From: Arthrobacter_J sp038199985
GTDB taxonomy: Bacteria > Actinomycetota > Actinomycetes > Actinomycetales > Micrococcaceae
Assembly (NCBI GenBank): GCA_038199985.1
Contig: JBBPYK010000066.1
Location: 1-9,350, forward strand
Length of the DNA stretch: 9,350 nt
Direction of reading: 5' to 3'
The notes under the pieces were generated by a model, which saw only the letters and a list, made by a program, of their open reading frames with translations, made no database searches and had not been told where the DNA came from. The position numbers and the translations under genes are program-made. Positions 5,942-9,350 of the stretch are shown piece by piece; positions within the stretch are counted from its first letter, which is position 1, and each line of letters begins with the position of its first letter.

Positions 5942-7153
5942 ATGGCGTTGGGGCGAGAATATCGGAAACTCTGGGCTGGCAATGCCGCTGCCAACTTCGC
6001 CGACGGTATTAGCTTCGTAGCCATCCCGCTCCTGGCAACGGCTTTGACAACCAACCCGCTGTTGATTGCCGGCCTTTCCATGGTGTACTCCGCCGTCAGG
6101 TTCCTGGTGGTCCTGCCCGTAGGGGGCTTCGTTGATCGCCTCGACCGCAAGAAAATCCTGTGGATCGCCAATCTGGGCAGAGGCATTCTGCTGGCCTCCC
6201 TGACAGTACTGATTACCACTGGAACAGGATCAATCCTCGCGCTCTACGTGGTATTTGCACTGATTGGGCTCCTGGAAACGGCGGCCGATAACTCGGCGCT
6301 CTCGATTCTCCCCTCCGTTGTGAGCAATGCAGATCTGGACAGGGCCAACAGCCAGATCGCCGCGACCCAACTCGTCGCGGACGAATTCGTTGGTCCTCCC
6401 CTGGGCGGATTGATGTTCGCGGTTGCCATCGCCGTGCCCATCGCCGTGACTGGAGGAGCATACGCAGCCGCAGCCTTGTTCTTCGTTTCACTGGCAGGGA
6501 GCTTCCGTCCAGAGCAGTCCAGCCGGCAGACGCGATCGCTGCATCGTGAGGTCATCGAAGGTGCTCGCTGGTTGTACCGCCATCGACTCTTGCGGTCACT
6601 GGCAATCATCGGCGGACTGGCCAGCATCGGCTATATGATGCCGTTTTCCATCCTCGTTCTTTTTGCTCAAGACGTACTGGATCTGGAACCGGCTGGCTAC
6701 GGCATTTTGCTTTCAGTTTCGGCGCTGGGAGGACTCCTCGGATCGGCCATTGCGGCTCCGCTGCGACACAAAGTGGGCTACGCAACAATCGGTACGGGAA
6801 GCCTGGCCCTTGGATCACTGAGCTTGTTCGCAATTGCGCGGACCGACGTTCCCTGGGTGGCAGGGTTGTGCCTGGCAACATATATTCTGCACGCCGTTCT
6901 TTTCAGCGTGTGCATGATTTCCCTGCGGCAACGCCTGGTCCCGGATTCCCTTCGTGGCAGAGTCAATGCAGTATCTAAACTGTTCGGTCTAGCCGGGCTG
7001 ACCGTGGGCGCGGGAATCGGCGGAGTGCTCGCGAGCCGGTTCGGACTGCCTGCCCCATTCCTTGCTGGCGCAGTGGTCTTCGCTCTGTGCGCAATTATTG
7101 CCTGGCTAAATCTCCAGAAATGGCAGAAATCTTCCGGTGGTGAATTCGTTTGA
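5942..7153 (+). CDS. MFS transporter, probable drug or metabolite exporter
   Basis: The 403-residue protein has the length and hydrophobic pattern of a 12-helix major facilitator. The helix 2-3 loop carries motif A, PVGGFVDRLDRKKILWIANL (about residues 59-78), and helix 4-5 carries GLLETAADNSALSILPSVV. The central cytoplasmic loop is FRPEQSSRQTRSLHREVIEG. The second half has RHKVGYATIG and a second motif-A-like loop, RLVPDSLRGRVNAVSKLFG. This arrangement is typical of the EntS-like MFS_3 group of proton-driven exporters; the substrate cannot be told. The short N terminus (MALGREYRKLWAGNAAANFA) is normal for that group and supports the leaderless ATG at 5942. The gene appears intact. An inverted repeat follows the stop by 11 bp. 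Confidence 0.92.
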   Translation: MALGREYRKLWAGNAAANFADGISFVAIPLLATALTTNPLLIAGLSMVYSAVRFLVVLPVGGFVDRLDRKKILWIANLGRGILLASLTVLITTGTGSILALYVVFALIGLLETAADNSALSILPSVVSNADLDRANSQIAATQLVADEFVGPPLGGLMFAVAIAVPIAVTGGAYAAAALFFVSLAGSFRPEQSSRQTRSLHREVIEGARWLYRHRLLRSLAIIGGLASIGYMMPFSILVLFAQDVLDLEPAGYGILLSVSALGGLLGSAIAAPLRHKVGYATIGTGSLALGSLSLFAIARTDVPWVAGLCLATYILHAVLFSVCMISLRQRLVPDSLRGRVNAVSKLFGLAGLTVGAGIGGVLASRFGLPAPFLAGAVVFALCAIIAWLNLQKWQKSSGGEFV

Positions 7154-7163
7154 TCACCGGCCA

Positions 7164-7181
7164 CCTAGTCGGCCAACTAGG
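7164..7181. repeat. short inverted repeat after the MFS gene
   Basis: CCTAGT (7164-7169) and ACTAGG (7176-7181) form a perfect 6-bp stem with a 6-base loop, CGGCCA, 11 bp past the MFS stop. There is no T-run after it, so it would be at best a weak, actinobacterial-style terminator; it lies between convergent genes where one is expected. Confidence 0.35.
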
Positions 7182-7239
7182 GCTGGGTCGGAACGGCGTC
7201 GGCATCCGAGGTGGCTCTTCCTGAGCCGGTGGTGACTTC

Positions 7240-7291
7240 AAAGTACCCCGTTGATGGGTCTAAATTCGATTCATTTAAAGTATCCCGTTGA
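7240..7291. repeat. direct repeat pair, possible end of an IS21-like element
   Basis: AAAGTACCCCGTTGA (7240-7254) and AAAGTATCCCGTTGA (7277-7291) match at 14 of 15 positions and start 37 bp apart, with TTC or TTT directly before each. They lie in the 150-bp gap between the MFS gene and the convergent GNAT gene. Spaced repeats of a 'TCAAAGTaCCCC' type are found near the ends of actinobacterial IS21-family elements, where the transposase binds. No istA or istB gene is present, so if the reading is right this is a solo remnant. Confidence 0.4.
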
Positions 7292-7309
7292 GAAGTGAGA
7301 ATGACGTCG

Positions 7310-7804
7310 TTATCTGACCATGCGCGCGTCGACAATCCTTGGAGCACCGGGGTCCACCTGCTCCGCCCCATCGAACTCGAACCCGTTCCGCAGATAGAAC
7401 GCGACGGCCCGGGGGTTGCCCTTTGCGACCCACAGCATAGCGGGACCATCGCCCGCCGTGGCATCAAGTAGCGACTGTCCTGCTCCGCTGCCATAGTGCG
7501 CTGCCGCTATATAGAGAGCGAACAGCTGGCGATCGCGGGGAAACTTCTGTCCATCCGGTCCGAAGCTGGGGCCAACGAACGCGAAGCCGATGATCTCCCC
7601 TCCGCTCTCAGCGACGCGGATGCTCCGATCCTCGCGCGGGTTGCCGAGAATGTGATTCCACATCTCGCGACGGCTCTCGATGTAATCCTCGGTAAAGAAG
7701 GCCTCGGGGAGCAAATGAGAGTATGCCTCGCGCCAAGCGGACACGTGCAAACTAGCAATCTGCCGTGCGTCGGAGAGCGCGGGCTCGCGCAGGGTGAAGG
7801 ACAT
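7310..7804 (-). CDS. GNAT family N-acetyltransferase
   Basis: The 164-residue protein spans a full GNAT fold. It shows LREPALSDARQIASLHVSAW (5-24, strand 1 and helix 1), SIRVAESGGEIIGFAFVGPS (61-80, strands 2-4), the strand LFALYIAAAHYGSGAGQSLL (94-113) with its acetyl-CoA pyrophosphate loop HYGSGAGQ, and AMLWVAKGNPRAVAFYLRNG then FEFDG (122-145) with the usual Asn and Tyr. It transfers an acetyl group from acetyl-CoA to an amine; the acceptor is unknown. The SAWREAY motif is typical of small actinobacterial GNATs. ATG 7804 was preferred over two GTG codons just upstream (7807, 7810), and no start has a strong ribosome site. It lies 49 bp after the other GNAT gene on the same strand, probably one operon. 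Confidence 0.85.
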   Translation of the reverse strand: MSFTLREPALSDARQIASLHVSAWREAYSHLLPEAFFTEDYIESRREMWNHILGNPREDRSIRVAESGGEIIGFAFVGPSFGPDGQKFPRDRQLFALYIAAAHYGSGAGQSLLDATAGDGPAMLWVAKGNPRAVAFYLRNGFEFDGAEQVDPGAPRIVDARMVR

Positions 7805-7853
7805 CACCACACTCTGTCAGAGATTGGTAGAAACTAGAACGTATGCCAGTCGC

Positions 7854-8423
7854 TCACCGGACTCCGCTCTCCCGGATCGCGGCGTAAAGGAACATGTCGC
7901 GACGCTCTCCGCCGATTTCCTCATGACTGCGAAGCAGCCCTTCTCGCTCGAAGCCGGCACGTTCGCCAGTGCGGATTGAAGCAGTGTTCCACGGTTCGAT
8001 GTACAGCTCTAGCCGATGCAGCTGCGGAATCGCCCAGGCAAAGGTGGTGAGGACGCATAGCGCATCGGATGCAACTCTGCGGCCTCTTGAGCCTGGGGCA
8101 ACACCATAACCAATTCGAGCCCGGCCTGTCTCCAAACCTTGAATCCATAATCCGATATTTCCCACGGAACGGTCGGTTTCAGCATCAGCGATCGAGAAGG
8201 AGAATCCTGTCCCTTCGACGTGGCGCTGTTGCTGTCGCTCAATCCACGCCAAAGCTTCTTCATGAGTGGCATGTAGTGGGAGGCTTCCCACTGTGGCGAC
8301 ATATGGATCTTGGGAGAGGTCCATGGCCATGCCTGCATCGAGTTTCGTGAACTTGCGCAACCGGATACCGCCGTACTCTGGATTGGAAGACGGCCAGGGC
8401 GGAAGACCGCTGCGGATGCTCAT
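7854..8423 (-). CDS. GNAT family acetyltransferase, RimJ/RimL-like
   Basis: The 189-residue protein shows the RimJ/RimL-type pattern. It includes GGIRLRKFTKLDAGMAMDLS (18-37), EEALAWIERQQQRH (55-68), GFSFSIADAETDRSVGNIGL (73-92), the acetyl-CoA site IGYGVAPGSRGRRVASDALC (104-123), and the C-terminal LHRLELYIEPWNTASIRTGE then RAGFEREGLLR (135-165). Such enzymes acetylate N-terminal or other amines, sometimes drugs; the target is unknown. The loop reads SRGRRVAS, with Arg where many homologues have Gly, which may weaken cofactor binding. ATG 8423 gives a family-like length, but its ribosome site is poor; the upstream extension to 8522 is not protein-like. It leads the tandem GNAT pair and diverges from the RHH gene. 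Confidence 0.8.
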   Translation of the reverse strand: MSIRSGLPPWPSSNPEYGGIRLRKFTKLDAGMAMDLSQDPYVATVGSLPLHATHEEALAWIERQQQRHVEGTGFSFSIADAETDRSVGNIGLWIQGLETGRARIGYGVAPGSRGRRVASDALCVLTTFAWAIPQLHRLELYIEPWNTASIRTGERAGFEREGLLRSHEEIGGERRDMFLYAAIRESGVR

Positions 8424-8595
8424 CCCATAGTTTGGCACTGAGCTGCTCAAAGTCAGACGTCGGGTTCCCCGCCATTCCGGAAGACCAACTCCCAACAGGG
8501 CAGTGTACGTCGACACAAACACAGGCCATGACGGGCCTGACTCCGCACTTGACGTGAAAACAGGTGACTATCCTGCTAGCAATCTACTAAGCGAG

Positions 8596-8607
8596 TATGG
8601 TCGAGCC
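8596..8607 (+). promoter_or_regulatory. -10 box for a probable leaderless RHH mRNA
   Basis: TATGGT (8596-8601) fits TANNNT and lies six bases before ATG 8608, with no Shine-Dalgarno sequence in between. This is the spacing of leaderless actinobacterial transcripts. TTGACG at 8549-8554 is 41 bp away, so it is not its -35; it lies 14 bp from TATCCT (8569-8574), a second, less likely promoter. Confidence 0.3.
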
Positions 8608-8775
8608 ATGGCCCACGAAACGGAAGTACCCAAGGCGCAGTTCAACGTATATCTGCCGCCGCACCTGATTCGCCAGATCAAACACCGGGCCATCGATGAG
8701 GGCCGGTCACTGTCAGCACTGGTCGAGGCCGTGTTGACCGAGTATCTGGCGCACCACGAGAGGAATGAACGATGA
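8608..8775 (+). CDS. ribbon-helix-helix (CopG/Arc-type) DNA-binding protein
   Basis: The 55-residue protein has the complete ribbon-helix-helix fold: the strand QFNVYLPPHL (11-20), helix A LIRQIKHRAIDEG (20-32), the turn with RSLSALV (33-39), and helix B to LTEYLAHH. Such proteins bind DNA as dimers through the strand and often serve as antitoxins or local repressors. ATG 8608 was chosen because the product then starts just before the strand, as is usual; the open frame from 8503 adds an unrelated, low-complexity N terminus. Its TGA overlaps the ATG of the next gene (ATGA, 8772-8775), so the two are translationally coupled and it probably autoregulates that pair. Confidence 0.8.
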   Translation: MAHETEVPKAQFNVYLPPHLIRQIKHRAIDEGRSLSALVEAVLTEYLAHHERNER

Positions 8776-9350
8776 CCGAGCTAACAACGACGTCGAGCTA
8801 CCGGGTCAGCCCCTACCGGTTCACTGACCGACCGATCGAGATGCGGTGTTTCCTGGAGGCTATCGGGCTCCGGCCGTTGATCACCAAGGACAGTTTCGCG
8901 GTGCTACACGGAGCGTCTGGCCTGGTCGCTGTCCATCCGATTGCCACCGCCGACACGACCGACTCTGTGTCGACGTCGTTCTGCCTGGAGACCGACGACG
9001 CGCGCGCCGCAGCCGAGGCGCTTGCTCTGGATGGGCTGCCCACCCGCTGGTGGGACGAGTCCTTCGGGCGGCAGGCCGCCGTCGCAGGCCCGGGGGCTGA
9101 GGTCAGCATCAACGAACCGATGACCGACTCCTACGGCTACACCGAGCATCCGGTAGACGATCGGTCCCCCGGATTCGCCGTCGATGTGGTTGCGGTTCTC
9201 TTCACTCCGCATCTGGACCACTGGGAAGCGTTCTTCCATCGGCTTGGATTTACCGCTGCGACCACCGCGCCCGGCTGGCGCGAGCTGCGCGCTGGTCCCT
9301 ATTCGGGCGTCATCGGGTTGCATGCGAGCGAGACGACGTCGTCGTCACCA
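8772..9350 (+). CDS. two-module VOC-like protein, 3' end beyond the window
   Basis: From ATG 8772 the frame stays open for 193 codons to the window end. It reads YRVSPYRFTDRPIEMRCFLE then AIGLRPLI, FAVLHGASGLVAVHP, a linker to SFCLETDDARAAAEALALDG and GPGAEVSINEPM, then a second module VDVVAVLFTPHLDHWEAFFH, RLGFTAATTAPGWREL and YSGVIGLHAS. The repeated 'FYxxxLGF-strand' logic (FLEAIGL, then FFHRLGF) marks a glyoxalase/VOC protein with at least two modules. The classic first metal-ligand His is not evident, so it may bind rather than transform a ligand. It overlaps the RHH gene by four bases. The end of the protein is unseen. Confidence 0.75.
   Translation, partial: MTELTTTSSYRVSPYRFTDRPIEMRCFLEAIGLRPLITKDSFAVLHGASGLVAVHPIATADTTDSVSTSFCLETDDARAAAEALALDGLPTRWWDESFGRQAAVAGPGAEVSINEPMTDSYGYTEHPVDDRSPGFAVDVVAVLFTPHLDHWEAFFHRLGFTAATTAPGWRELRAGPYSGVIGLHASETTSSSP

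Noticed and set aside
7812..7822. palindrome CTCTGTCAGAG upstream of the GNAT gene
   Set aside because: Eleven bases with one central base cannot fold as a hairpin and is likely to occur by chance.

Overview
The window looks like an accessory stretch of an actinobacterial chromosome, most likely a Micrococcales relative of Arthrobacter. This rests on the moderately high GC, the GTG and TTG starts, TANNNT-type -10 boxes placed 6-8 nt before start codons, and the families present (HxlR with a sterol-carrier-like tail, SigJ/ECF41-type sigma factor, TfoX N-domain protein, DUF1059-like protein, many VOC and GNAT proteins). No rRNA, tRNA, CRISPR array or intact transposase was seen.

Layout. 1-460: a small two-helix membrane protein, then a non-coding convergent gap with two inverted repeats. 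460-873 (-): a single-domain VOC/glyoxalase-fold protein. 1211-1503 (-): the two ends of an HxlR-type regulator with its middle missing. It diverges from an AT-rich promoter region that leads into a 22-codon ORF coupled to a TfoX N-domain gene (1640-1978). 2081-2317: DUF1059-like small protein. 2339-3074: remains of an ECF41/SigJ-type sigma factor that has lost region 4 and its reading frame. 3060-3526 (-): AHSA1/SRPBCC protein with an apparent one-base frameshift near the N terminus. 3573-3885: Phd/YefM-type antitoxin, also apparently frameshifted near its start, whose stop overlaps the start of an unrecognised ORF (3882-4445). The far half of that ORF runs antisense to a conserved-looking unknown gene (4171-4812, -).

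4877-5740: an intact SAM-dependent methyltransferase. 5942-7153: an intact MFS exporter, probably translated from a leaderless mRNA. 7164-7291: an inverted repeat and a 15-bp direct repeat pair that may be the leftover end of an IS21-like element. 7310-8423 (-): two GNAT acetyltransferases in tandem. 8608-8775: a ribbon-helix-helix protein overlapping by 4 bp a two-module VOC-like protein that runs off the window end (8772-9350).

The clearest theme is decay. Between about 1.2 and 4.4 kb two regulators carry internal deletions that removed their central DNA-binding or promoter-recognition parts, and two more genes look frameshifted at their 5' ends, while the genes from 4.8 kb onward look intact. 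The best candidates for something not well described are the two stop/start-overlapped pairs: Phd-like with an unknown partner, and RHH with a VOC-like partner. No convincing large new system is visible.
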